This document shows positions 37,245 through 44,880 of a DNA stretch of 64,000 bases, one piece after another. The translations under genes and the position numbers were made by a program. The notes below the pieces were generated by a model. The model had not been told where the DNA came from. It worked only from the letters and a program-made list of their open reading frames with translations, and did no database searches. This DNA comes from Roseovarius pelagicus (GTDB lineage Bacteria > Pseudomonadota > Alphaproteobacteria > Rhodobacterales > Rhodobacteraceae): NCBI RefSeq assembly GCF_025639885.1, contig NZ_CP106738.1, forward strand, positions 1,674,001 through 1,738,000, written 5' to 3'. Position 1 is the stretch's first letter. Each line of letters opens with the position of its first letter.

Positions 37245-37520
37245 ATGGACCTACTTATCGGCTTGATCGCAGGCGCAGTCGGCGGCAACGCCGCTGGCGG
37301 CATTATGAAAAACCTCAACCTTGGCGTTCTTGGAAATTCCATCGTCGGCATATTGGGCGGCGGTCTGGGCGCTCAGTTATTGTCGATGATTGGTGCTGGC
37401 GGTATCGCTGACGGCGGCATGGATATCGGCGGGATCGTTGGGCAGATCGCTGCGGGTGGCGTCGGCGGTGGTGGCCTGCTGGCCATCATCGGGGCGGTTC
37501 GAAACGCCCTCGGCAAATAG
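37245..37520 (+). CDS. Glycine-rich hydrophobic protein, 91 residues
   Basis: A small protein dominated by Gly, Ile, Leu and Ala: LLIGLIAGAVGGNAAGG, VGILGGGLGAQLLSMIGAGG and GGVGGGGLLAIIGAVRNALG. It probably inserts into the membrane as Gly-zipper helices, similar in look to GlsB/YeaQ-type or bacteriocin-like peptides, but no family can be named. GAGGAGA lies 7 bases before the ATG, so translation is likely. It stands alone 99 bases after smpB. Confidence 0.7.
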   Translation: MDLLIGLIAGAVGGNAAGGIMKNLNLGVLGNSIVGILGGGLGAQLLSMIGAGGIADGGMDIGGIVGQIAAGGVGGGGLLAIIGAVRNALGK

Positions 37521-37633
37521 CCGCACAGATATAGAGCGATCACGAGGCCGGGTGTTCTGGAAACGGGACAGCCGGTCTTGCCTTGCGCCCCGCCGGGTTG
37601 TACCCAGAACGCAATCAAATTTGCGGGGGCCCC

Positions 37634-38491
37634 ATGGCGACAGATGATCCCAAAACACTGGTTTCCACCGAATGGCTCGGCGCCCATTTGAAGGACCCTG
37701 ATCTGCGTATTCTGGATGGTAGCTGGTATCTGCCCGGCGATGGGCGCGATCCAAAGGCTGAATACGATGTCGCCCACATCCCCGGCGCGCGATTCTTTGA
37801 CATCGACGACATCTCGGACAGCCGGTCAACCCTGCCGCATATGGTGCCGACAACCGAAAAATTCATGTCGCGCCTACGGGCAATGGGCGTCGGCGACGGG
37901 CATCAGGTCGTGGTCTATGATGGTGCGGGGGTCTTCTCGGCAGCCCGTGTGTGGTGGTTGTTTAAGCTGATGGGCCAACAAAACATTGCTGTCCTCGACG
38001 GTGGTCTGCCAAAATGGCAGGCCGAGGATCGCCCTATAGAGGACATGCCACCCATCATCCGCGACCGACACATGACGGTGCGCCGCCAGAATCATCTGGT
38101 CAAGGATGTCACGCAGGTCTCTGCTGCGGCCAAATTGGGCGATCACACAATTCTTGATGCGCGCGCCGCTGCACGGTTTCGCGGTGACGCGCCGGAACCT
38201 CGCGAGGGGCTGCGCGCGGGACACATCCCCGGATCACGCAACATGCCCTATACTGAGTTGCAAAACGCGGATGGCACGATGAAAGATGCTGACGCCCTGC
38301 GCGCGGCATTGCAAGCCGCCGGAGCCGATCTTTCGAAACCGGTGATCACCACTTGCGGCTCTGGCATCAGTGCCGCCATTATCAACCTCGCGCTGGAACG
38401 GATCGGCAAGACTGATCATGCTCTCTATGACGGCTCTTGGGCCGAATGGGGTGCCTCGCCCACCGTGCCGATCGCGACCGGAGACGCCTGA
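37634..38491 (+). CDS. sseA: 3-mercaptopyruvate sulfurtransferase
   Basis: A 285-residue protein of two rhodanese domains. The N-terminal one is inactive; the C-terminal one bears the catalytic loop CGSGISAA, the CGSGxTA pattern of mercaptopyruvate rather than thiosulfate sulfurtransferases. RILDGSWYLPGDGRDP and AHIPGARFFDID are family signatures. It transfers sulfur from 3-mercaptopyruvate to thiols or cyanide. Its stop overlaps the start of the aminotransferase gene (TGATG); that enzyme could supply mercaptopyruvate from cysteine, making a functional pair. Confidence 0.92.
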   Translation: MATDDPKTLVSTEWLGAHLKDPDLRILDGSWYLPGDGRDPKAEYDVAHIPGARFFDIDDISDSRSTLPHMVPTTEKFMSRLRAMGVGDGHQVVVYDGAGVFSAARVWWLFKLMGQQNIAVLDGGLPKWQAEDRPIEDMPPIIRDRHMTVRRQNHLVKDVTQVSAAAKLGDHTILDARAAARFRGDAPEPREGLRAGHIPGSRNMPYTELQNADGTMKDADALRAALQAAGADLSKPVITTCGSGISAAIINLALERIGKTDHALYDGSWAEWGASPTVPIATGDA

Positions 38492-39675
38492 TGCTGAACG
38501 CCCTGAATGAGCAATCCCCTGACAAAATCCTGATGTTGATGCAGGCGTTCAAGGAGGATCCCCGCCCGGTCAAGATCGATCTGGGCGTTGGCGTCTACAA
38601 GAATGCCAACGGTCAAACCCCGATCATGCGTGCGGTCAAGAAGGCCGAACAACAATGGTGGGAAGAGGAAACCAGCAAGAGCTACGTTAATCTGGCAGGC
38701 GACCCCGAGTTTTCTGACATGATGATCGGGCTTATTCTCGGCTCCAGCGTCGCCCGCAATTCTGTGGCGGCCATCGCCACGCCGGGCGGCACAGGTGCCC
38801 TGCGGCAGGCGTTCGAACTGATCCAGATGGCCAGCCCCGAGGCAAAGGTATTCGTATCGGACCCGACATGGCCCAATCATCTGAGCATCCTGCGCCATCT
38901 CGGGATCGAAACCGTATCCTATAGGTATTTCGACAGTGCCACGGGCGCTGTCAATTTCGATGGCATGATGCAAGATCTGGCCAAAGTGTCCAAAGGCGAT
39001 GTCGTGTTATTGCATGGTTGCTGCCACAATCCGACCGGGGCAAACCTGAACCTGACCGAATGGCAGACCGTGGTTGACCTACTGAACGAAATCGGTGCGG
39101 TGCCGATGATCGACATCGCCTATCAGGGCTTTGGCGATGGGCTGGAGGCCGATGCGAAAGGCACCCGACTGGTCGCCACGTCCTGTCCCGAGACGTTGAT
39201 CGCCGCAAGCTGTTCAAAAAATTTCGGCATCTACCGCGAACGAACCGGCATCCTGATGGCGGTCTCGCAAGATAGCAGCCTGCGCAATCTCGCCCAGAGC
39301 AACATGACACACCTCAATCGGCAGAATTATTCATTTCCGCCCGATCACGGCGCGCGGCTGGTCACGCATGTGCTGCGCGATGATGATCTGCGGGCAGACT
39401 GGCAGGCAGAGCTGGACGATATCAGGAACGGTATGCTGACCTTGCGCCAGCAATTGGCAGATGAGTTGCAGCGCCTGTCTGGCTCCAACCGATTCGGATT
39501 CATCGCCCAGCATCGTGGCATGTTCTCTCGTCTGGGCCTGTCCAGTGCGCAAGTAGAACAGATCAGGGCAGATCATGCGATCTACATGGTCGGTGACAGT
39601 CGTATCAATATCGCCGGGCTGAATGACGAATCGGTGCCACTGTTGGCGGACGCAATGATCAAGGTCGGGGCCTGA
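38491..39675 (+). CDS. Aromatic amino acid / aspartate aminotransferase
   Basis: A 394-residue class I PLP enzyme. IDLGVGVYKNANGQTPIMRAV, GGTGALRQAFELI, LHGCCHNPTGANL and the PLP lysine in SCSKNFGIYRERTG match the AspC/TyrB subgroup; RINIAGL near the C-terminus includes the substrate-carboxylate Arg. It interconverts aromatic or acidic amino acids with 2-oxoacids. The start codon overlaps the sseA stop. Which of tyrosine or aspartate is preferred cannot be read; Rhodobacteraceae relatives are usually called TyrB. Confidence 0.9.
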   Translation: MLNALNEQSPDKILMLMQAFKEDPRPVKIDLGVGVYKNANGQTPIMRAVKKAEQQWWEEETSKSYVNLAGDPEFSDMMIGLILGSSVARNSVAAIATPGGTGALRQAFELIQMASPEAKVFVSDPTWPNHLSILRHLGIETVSYRYFDSATGAVNFDGMMQDLAKVSKGDVVLLHGCCHNPTGANLNLTEWQTVVDLLNEIGAVPMIDIAYQGFGDGLEADAKGTRLVATSCPETLIAASCSKNFGIYRERTGILMAVSQDSSLRNLAQSNMTHLNRQNYSFPPDHGARLVTHVLRDDDLRADWQAELDDIRNGMLTLRQQLADELQRLSGSNRFGFIAQHRGMFSRLGLSSAQVEQIRADHAIYMVGDSRINIAGLNDESVPLLADAMIKVGA

Positions 39676-39758
39676 CGCTTTTTCAGCTTTGGACAACGAC
39701 CAGCCCGCATAGTCGCGAAATCCATCGGCCCCCATCAAACATGGTGGGTACTATGGGT

Positions 39759-40376
39759 TCAGACGCCGTAGCGGGCCAAGAACATCTTGACCACTTCATC
39801 CACCACGTGCGTGATCCGCGCGTCGTCAAAATCACTTTCAACACCGCATAGCTGGCGCGTGAACAAATCACATTTGCACAGCTCGCCGAACTGATTGGCA
39901 GCCATCTCCATATCTTCGATCTGCAACGTCCCGCGATCAACGTAGATTTGTAGCACGTCGCTCAACCGTGACCGCACCAATGCCGGTCCCGATTCATAGA
40001 ACCGCTTGCCAAGCTCGGGAAAGCGAAAGGATTCGGCAACACAAATGCGAAATACCTGCTGACCGAACTTCGTCAGAAAGAACCGTACGATCCGGTCCGC
40101 CGCCTCATGCAAGGCTACCTCGACCGGCGCATTCACGTCGATCACATCCATCGCCGCTTCGGCCTGACGGTTACACTCGACTCGCGCCACTTCGGAAAAC
40201 AGCAGCCGCTTGTCGGGGAAATATGAATAGAGCGTCGCCTTGGACACACCAGCCTCACGGGCGATGTCGTCCACACTGGCGCCCTCGAACCCGTCGCGCA
40301 TGAAGACATCGCGCGCACCATCCAGCACCTGAGCGAATTTTCGACCCTTTTTAATCTCTGCAGATGCCGTTGGCAT
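39759..40376 (-). CDS. TetR-family transcriptional regulator
   Basis: A 205-residue repressor. The HTH occupies residues about 20-60 (ARDVFMRDGFEGASVDDIAREAGVSKAT in outline, then YSYFPDKRLLF). The ligand domain has several Cys (LCKCDLF, LCGVE), possibly redox- or thiol-responsive. GAGGAGG stands 6 bases before the ATG at 40376; the open frame upstream is not used. It lies downstream of a small exported peptide gene on the same strand, and both follow a 16-bp palindrome that fits TetR operators, so autoregulation is likely. Confidence 0.88.
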   Translation of the reverse strand: MPTASAEIKKGRKFAQVLDGARDVFMRDGFEGASVDDIAREAGVSKATLYSYFPDKRLLFSEVARVECNRQAEAAMDVIDVNAPVEVALHEAADRIVRFFLTKFGQQVFRICVAESFRFPELGKRFYESGPALVRSRLSDVLQIYVDRGTLQIEDMEMAANQFGELCKCDLFTRQLCGVESDFDDARITHVVDEVVKMFLARYGV

Positions 40377-40503
40377 GCACTTCCTCCTCTGGCATTTCCA
40401 CAGTCTAGTGCGGATACCAGTGAATCTGAAACAAGGAAAGTGCATGACGCGGCACGAATGTGGCGCGGCACTCAACGTGCCTGCGCCACAAGCCACGCAA
40501 AGC

Positions 40504-40677
40504 TCAACCGTCGATGTCGACCGCACCGCGCGTTGGTGTGTCCGGCGTTGTTGGGGTGGGATAGGTCAGGACCGGAGTCAGGCTGCTAAAGTCATAGCTG
40601 AGCGCCAAGGTCGGAACGAACGCCATTGGCAGCGCCAGTGACGCAGCAAGGACAATGAGGAATTTTCTAAGTTTCAT
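40504..40677 (-). CDS. Small exported peptide, 57 residues
   Basis: The minus strand encodes MKLRKFLIVLAASLALPMAF, a clean signal peptide, then PTLALSYDFSSLTPVLTYP and a Thr/Pro-rich tail (PTPTTPDTPTRGAVDIDG). After cleavage about 30 residues remain. An AGAGGTG ribosome site lies 5 bases before the ATG, but it is buried in an 18-bp hairpin (see 40679-40720). It is the first gene of a unit with the TetR gene. No family is recognised and nothing suggests a bacteriocin immunity gene; a signalling or envelope role is open. Confidence 0.65.
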   Translation of the reverse strand: MKLRKFLIVLAASLALPMAFVPTLALSYDFSSLTPVLTYPTPTTPDTPTRGAVDIDG

Positions 40678-40678
40678 G

Positions 40679-40720
40679 TTACACCTCTATCTGAACTAAA
40701 CTGTTCAGATAGAGGTGTAA
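40679..40720 (-). promoter_or_regulatory. 18-bp perfect inverted repeat that would bury a ribosome binding site
   Basis: TTACACCTCTATCTGAAC (40679-40696), a 6-base loop and its exact complement (40703-40720). On the minus-strand transcript the 3' arm contains AGAGGUG and ends one base before the AUG of the small peptide, so the ribosome site is fully paired. Confidence 0.8.
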
Positions 40721-40733
40721 ACCGATCGGTTTA
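40718..40733. promoter_or_regulatory. 16-bp palindrome, candidate TetR operator
   Basis: TAAACCGATCGGTTTA is a perfect palindrome directly upstream (minus strand) of the hairpin and overlapping its first bases. AACCGATCGGTT-type sites are bound by TetR-family repressors; the TetR gene 340 bases away is the obvious partner. Confidence 0.65.
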
Positions 40734-40817
40734 GATTGCAAGCCAGAAGTGAACTATCTGGTTTACTTTTTGGCGGCGGGCCAGCACCCTTGAAACTCGG
40801 GAGTTACCCGCGATAGA

Positions 40818-40832
40818 TTAGAATGGTTCTAA
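40818..40832. promoter_or_regulatory. Iron control element (Irr-binding ICE motif) at mbfA
   Basis: TTAGAA-TGG-TTCTAA is a 6-3-6 inverted repeat matching the TTTAGAAnnnTTCTAA element bound by the heme-responsive repressor Irr in alphaproteobacteria. It lies 14 bases before the mbfA start, overlapping the ribosome binding region, as expected for repression. Confidence 0.75.
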
Positions 40833-40846
40833 ATAGTGAGGCAGAA

Positions 40847-41824
40847 ATGATTCCCGGCCTGTCCCATCGTCGCCGTTTCCGTGATCTGAGCGAGCAGGAA
40901 ATTCTAGCTCTGGCAATCTCTTCAGAAGAAGACGATGCCCGCATCTATCGCAGCTATGCAGAGCGACTGCGCGCTGACTTCCCCGGCAGTGCCGAGGTGT
41001 TTGACGGCATGGCCGCCGAGGAGGACGAGCATCGTCAGCGGTTGATTGATCTGCATGTAGCCCGCTTTGGCGCGGTGATCCCGCTGATCCGGCGCGAACA
41101 TGTGGCCGGTTTCTATGCCCGCCGCCCGGTTTGGCTGGTCGAAAATCTGGGGATTGAACGCATACGTGCCGAAGCCACCGCAATGGAACAAGATGCAGAG
41201 CGGTTTTACCATAACGCCGCTGCGCGTTGCACAGACGCAGCCACCCGCAAGCTTCTGGGTGATCTGGCAGCCGCCGAGGCCGGCCATCAGCAAAGTGCCG
41301 ATGAACTGGAATCCCGCCATCTGGACCCTGACGCACGCGCATCAGAAGAGGCCACCGCCAACCGTCAGTTTATCCTGACCTGGGTGCAACCGGGTCTGGC
41401 CGGGTTGATGGACGGCTCGGTCAGCACCCTCGCGCCGATTTTTGCCACTGCCTTTGCTACACAGGACACTTGGACCACCTTTCTGGTCGGGCTTGCTGCG
41501 TCTGTCGGGGCTGGCATCTCGATGGGCTTCACCGAGGCAGCCAGCGACGACGGAGAGCTATCGGGGCGCGGCAGCCCGGTGAAACGCGGTTTCGCCAGCG
41601 GCATGATGACCACTATTGGCGGGCTGGGCCACGCCCTGCCCTATTTGATTACTGATTTCTGGACCGCCACTGTGATCGCCATCATCGTTGTTTTTATAGA
41701 GTTGTGGGCGATTGCCTGGATTCAAAACAAATTCATGGAAACACCGTTTTTCCGGGCGGCGTTTCAGGTCGTGCTGGGTGGCGCGCTGGTCTTTGCGGCG
41801 GGCGTTCTGATCGGAAGCGGATAG
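40847..41824 (+). CDS. mbfA: Membrane-bound ferritin-like iron exporter MbfA
   Basis: A 325-residue protein with an N-terminal ferritin-like domain (about 15-160) holding di-iron ligand clusters SSEEDDARIYRSYAERL, AEEDEHRQRL and AAEAGHQQ, fused to a VIT1/CCC1-type transporter domain (about 170-325) with five helices (GLAGLMDGSVSTLAPIFATAF, SVGAGISMGFTEAASDDG). In Bradyrhizobium and Agrobacterium this protein exports iron and protects from peroxide. The start at 40847 has GAGG upstream; the ATG at 40823 lies inside the iron control element. Repression by Irr under low iron is the expected mode. Confidence 0.9.
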   Translation: MIPGLSHRRRFRDLSEQEILALAISSEEDDARIYRSYAERLRADFPGSAEVFDGMAAEEDEHRQRLIDLHVARFGAVIPLIRREHVAGFYARRPVWLVENLGIERIRAEATAMEQDAERFYHNAAARCTDAATRKLLGDLAAAEAGHQQSADELESRHLDPDARASEEATANRQFILTWVQPGLAGLMDGSVSTLAPIFATAFATQDTWTTFLVGLAASVGAGISMGFTEAASDDGELSGRGSPVKRGFASGMMTTIGGLGHALPYLITDFWTATVIAIIVVFIELWAIAWIQNKFMETPFFRAAFQVVLGGALVFAAGVLIGSG

Positions 41825-41827
41825 TGT

Positions 41828-42229
41828 TTATTCGCCACCCTCGACTTCAGGTGGGCTTGTTGGCCGACTGACAGGCCCCGGCGTGGTCTGCGGTGCAGCT
41901 GGCGGCGCAAATACTGTGGTGATCGGATCAGGCGTCGGGCCCGGCGCGCGCTGCAACACCGGTGGCGAGGCCAGCAACGCTTCCTTATCTGCGCGCGGCA
42001 ATCGGGCGATACGGTTCGCGCAATCTTCGATCGTCTCGCAAAAAACCGCCCGACCTTTGACAGTAAATTCGTAATCCACGTCAGTGATCGCCGAGGTTTG
42101 CGTCGAAACGCGGGTAATCAGATAATGTGTCCCGTCCACCTCGATAACTTGGGTATCGCGTGTAATGCCGCAGGCCGACACGGCCAAACATATCCCGATC
42201 CCAATCGGTACGCCAAATACTCTAAACAT
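41828..42229 (-). CDS. Putative lipoprotein, 133 residues
   Basis: MFRVFGVPIGIGICLAVSAC ends in a lipobox (VSAC), so it is probably an outer- or inner-membrane lipoprotein. Residues 22-85 form a small beta-rich domain (VDGTHYLITRVSTQ, DYEFTVKGRAVFCETIEDC) with a Cys pair, and the last 45 residues are Pro/Thr/Pro-rich. AGGAGG stands 6 bases before the ATG at 42229. It converges on mbfA, with 3 bases between the two stops. No family recognised. Confidence 0.72.
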   Translation of the reverse strand: MFRVFGVPIGIGICLAVSACGITRDTQVIEVDGTHYLITRVSTQTSAITDVDYEFTVKGRAVFCETIEDCANRIARLPRADKEALLASPPVLQRAPGPTPDPITTVFAPPAAPQTTPGPVSRPTSPPEVEGGE

Positions 42230-42319
42230 TGTTTTCCTCCTATTTCCGGCCCACACATTCGGTATTTTGCGTTGCCGGAATTGAACACTCCTCTAAAAAA
42301 TGAACCCTTGAATGCACCC

Positions 42320-42343
42320 ATCGCATGTCGCAAGTCATGCGAT
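42320..42343. promoter_or_regulatory. Hairpin in the divergent gap before the AEC transporter
   Basis: ATCGCATG and CATGCGAT pair perfectly around an 8-base loop, roughly midway in the 227-base gap between two divergent genes. It could be an operator. Nothing else stands out in this gap. Confidence 0.35.
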
Positions 42344-42456
42344 CCGCCACCAGCCTACCACACAACAGCAAACAGCTCTGGAAAATGTCTGTTTCGCAAA
42401 GGTGCATTTGCCAGCAGGTGAATTGACGCGGCCCGGCGACGTGGTATCAGTCCCTC

Positions 42457-43389
42457 ATGCTCGCCATCTTCCTCCAGACCCTGCCTTTTTTCCTGATCAT
42501 CGGGCTGGGCTTTGGCGCGGGAAAAACCGGGTTCTTCTCGGACGAGGCAACCGGGTGGTTGACCAAGTTCGTATTCTATTTTGCCCTGTCGGCGATGCTG
42601 TTTCGGTTTTCCGCCAATCTCAGCCTTGCCGAGATATTCGATCTTCGGTTCGTTCTGGCCTATCTATGGGCAACGGCCTTTGTTTACTGCATTGCCACGA
42701 CCGTCGCCCTTTTGCGTGGGTTGAGCATTGAAGTCGCCTCGGTAGAGGCGCAATGCGCCGTTATCGGCAATGTCGGATTTCTGGGGATCCCGATGCTGGT
42801 GATGCTGATGGGCGAAGCCGCTATTGCGCCGGTAATGATGGTGCTGGCGGTCGACCTGATCGTTTTCGGATCGCTGATCGTGATCCTGATCACCGGATCG
42901 CGGGACGGGCGCATGAGCATCGGAATTTTGCGCACCGTGGGCCTGGGATTGCTCAAAAACCCGATGATCGTCTCCATCGTGCTCGGTATGCTCTGGTCCT
43001 CGTTGGCCCTGCCGATCCCGGACCCAATGAATGACTTTCTGTCGATCCTTGGCGGCGCGGCCACGCCCGGCGCGCTCTTTGCTATTGGCGCTTCGCTGGC
43101 GTCCAAATCTGCAGAACGCCTGTCGGTCGCGGGCTGGCTGACGGCGTGCAAGCTGATCCTACACCCCGCTTTCGTGGCGATTTCGGCGCTCTGGCTGTTT
43201 CGTGTGGATCCGTATTCAGCCGCCGTGATGATCGCAGCTGCGGCACTGCCCGTGGCTGGTAACGTCTATATCCTCGCACGGCATTACGGCGTCGCACCAC
43301 AGCGCGTATCGGCCTCGATCCTGATCTCGACAACATTGGCAGTCGTGACAGTTTCGCTGGTGATTGGCTGGGTGCGAACGCTTAGCTGA
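42457..43389 (+). CDS. AEC-family transporter (auxin efflux carrier type)
   Basis: A 310-residue protein with ten membrane helices in two five-helix halves. FLQTLPFFLIIGLGFGAGKTGFF, GNVGFLGIPMLVMLMGEAA and LKNPMIVSIVLGMLWSSL are AEC signatures; GNVYILARHYGVAPQRVSASIL near the end is the second-half conserved block. Bacterial members move malonate, malate or other organic anions. The ATG at 42457 fits the family start. It is monocistronic and converges on a small exported protein gene. Confidence 0.86.
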   Translation: MLAIFLQTLPFFLIIGLGFGAGKTGFFSDEATGWLTKFVFYFALSAMLFRFSANLSLAEIFDLRFVLAYLWATAFVYCIATTVALLRGLSIEVASVEAQCAVIGNVGFLGIPMLVMLMGEAAIAPVMMVLAVDLIVFGSLIVILITGSRDGRMSIGILRTVGLGLLKNPMIVSIVLGMLWSSLALPIPDPMNDFLSILGGAATPGALFAIGASLASKSAERLSVAGWLTACKLILHPAFVAISALWLFRVDPYSAAVMIAAAALPVAGNVYILARHYGVAPQRVSASILISTTLAVVTVSLVIGWVRTLS

Positions 43390-43427
43390 ATGCCAATGCC
43401 CGCGGCTGGGATGTCGGCATAGGACCT

Positions 43428-43814
43428 TCAGAATAGCGAATCGTGCCAACCGCTCACCTTGCCCGTACAGACCCAATCCTTGCTGCTGCGCATGGAACCC
43501 ACCCAAGTGTAGCGAGCGTCACCGCTGCTGTGAGCATTGTAGCCGCTGAAGGTATACTTGCTCCGACCGTTGACATGGCTGGCGCCGCAATCGGGCTTAC
43601 CCTTGGTGCGGCGGGTGCAAACCTTGATATAAATGCCTCCCGCGCATTTGTTGTGGATCGTCGTAATCAATTTGTTGCCCGACCATTTCGACGACGACGA
43701 GACACATCCAGACGCATTGTAACAACCATCCGAATCCTGCGCATGGCCCGGTAGCGCCGTCAGAGCAAGAAACACAGCCGCGGATAATATCCTGCTAAAA
43801 TATTGTTTCGACAC
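43428..43814 (-). CDS. Cys-rich exported protein, 128 residues
   Basis: A signal peptide ends near LTALPGHAQ; the mature chain of about 100 residues has six Cys (DGCYNASGCVSS, HNKCAGG, IKVCTRR, KPDCGAS, DWVCTGK), enough for three disulfides, and is rich in Ser, Lys and Gly. The start is a GTG with GGAGG 7 bases upstream. It resembles no family I know; a compact beta fold such as a small lectin or inhibitor is conceivable from spacing only. It is expressed alone. Confidence 0.7.
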   Translation of the reverse strand: MSKQYFSRILSAAVFLALTALPGHAQDSDGCYNASGCVSSSSKWSGNKLITTIHNKCAGGIYIKVCTRRTKGKPDCGASHVNGRSKYTFSGYNAHSSGDARYTWVGSMRSSKDWVCTGKVSGWHDSLF

Positions 43815-44049
43815 GGTAAACCTCCTTCAATTTTACTAAACGCCACGAAGCAATCACATCGCACGCGTTCCGGTCAAGCCAACCGACCCAACCTTTTTTT
43901 GGTAGCCCCCTGCGCGAACAGATTACCTTGCACTCTGTCCTGTCCTTTCGGTCCTGATACGGCTGCCCCGCGCAATTGCCTATTCTCGCAGCGATGATAT
44001 AGGCTGTCGCAAAGACCGAAGACTTGCTCTTCACTACAAGGAGACAGCC

Positions 44050-44880
44050 ATGCAAACCAAATCCGAAAATGCCTGCTTTGGCGGGGTACAGGGCGTCTAT
44101 TCCCATGCCTCCGATGCATGTAAATGTGACATGACCTTCGGTCTATTCTTACCAGCCGAGGCGCGCGACGGTCCGGTTCCCGTTTTGTGGTATCTGTCGG
44201 GGCTGACCTGCACCCATGAAAACGCCATGACCAAGGCCGGCGCTCAGGGGTGGGCGGCGGAACAGGGGATCGCGCTGATTTTTCCCGACACGTCGCCACG
44301 CGGCGATGCAGTGGCCGATGACGAGGCATATGATCTGGGCAAGGGTGCCGGGTTCTACGTGAATGCGACACAGGACCTCTGGGCGCCGCACTACAAGATG
44401 TGGGATTATATCGCCGACGAACTGCCTGCTCTGATCACCGGGAATTTCGCGATTGACGGGGATCGGCAGGCAATCACTGGCCATTCGATGGGCGGGCACG
44501 GCGCGCTGACACTGGCGATGGGGCTGCCCGGACGTTACACATCCGTTTCGGCCTTTTCACCGATCTGCAACACCACTGGCAGCGACTGGGGCCGCAAACA
44601 ACTGAGTGCGTATCTGGGCGATGATGAGGCCGGATGGGCCGCCCATGACGCCAGCCTCGTGATGCGCGAGCGCGGCTTTGACGGACCTGTGCTGACCGAT
44701 ACAGGCACTAAGGATCAGTTTGCCGATCTGCTAAAGACTGAAACACTGGCCGAAGCCGCAATGGCGCGCCGCCAACAGGCGACGATCCGTATGCAGCCGG
44801 GCTATGATCACAGCTACTTCTTTGTCCAAAGCTTCATAGAGGATCACATCGCCTTCCACGCCGAGGCGCTGTACGCATGA
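44050..44880 (+). CDS. fghA: S-formylglutathione hydrolase
   Basis: A 276-residue alpha/beta hydrolase that releases formate from S-formylglutathione in the glutathione-dependent formaldehyde pathway. The catalytic Ser146 is in GHSMGGHGAL, the His in GYDHSYFFVQSFI near the end, and the Asp in the KDQFAD region. WYLSGLTCTHENAM and TSPRGDAVADD are family signatures. AAGGAGA stands 7 bases before the ATG. It overlaps sthA by 4 bases. The partner glutathione-dependent formaldehyde dehydrogenase is not in the window. Confidence 0.94.
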   Translation: MQTKSENACFGGVQGVYSHASDACKCDMTFGLFLPAEARDGPVPVLWYLSGLTCTHENAMTKAGAQGWAAEQGIALIFPDTSPRGDAVADDEAYDLGKGAGFYVNATQDLWAPHYKMWDYIADELPALITGNFAIDGDRQAITGHSMGGHGALTLAMGLPGRYTSVSAFSPICNTTGSDWGRKQLSAYLGDDEAGWAAHDASLVMRERGFDGPVLTDTGTKDQFADLLKTETLAEAAMARRQQATIRMQPGYDHSYFFVQSFIEDHIAFHAEALYA

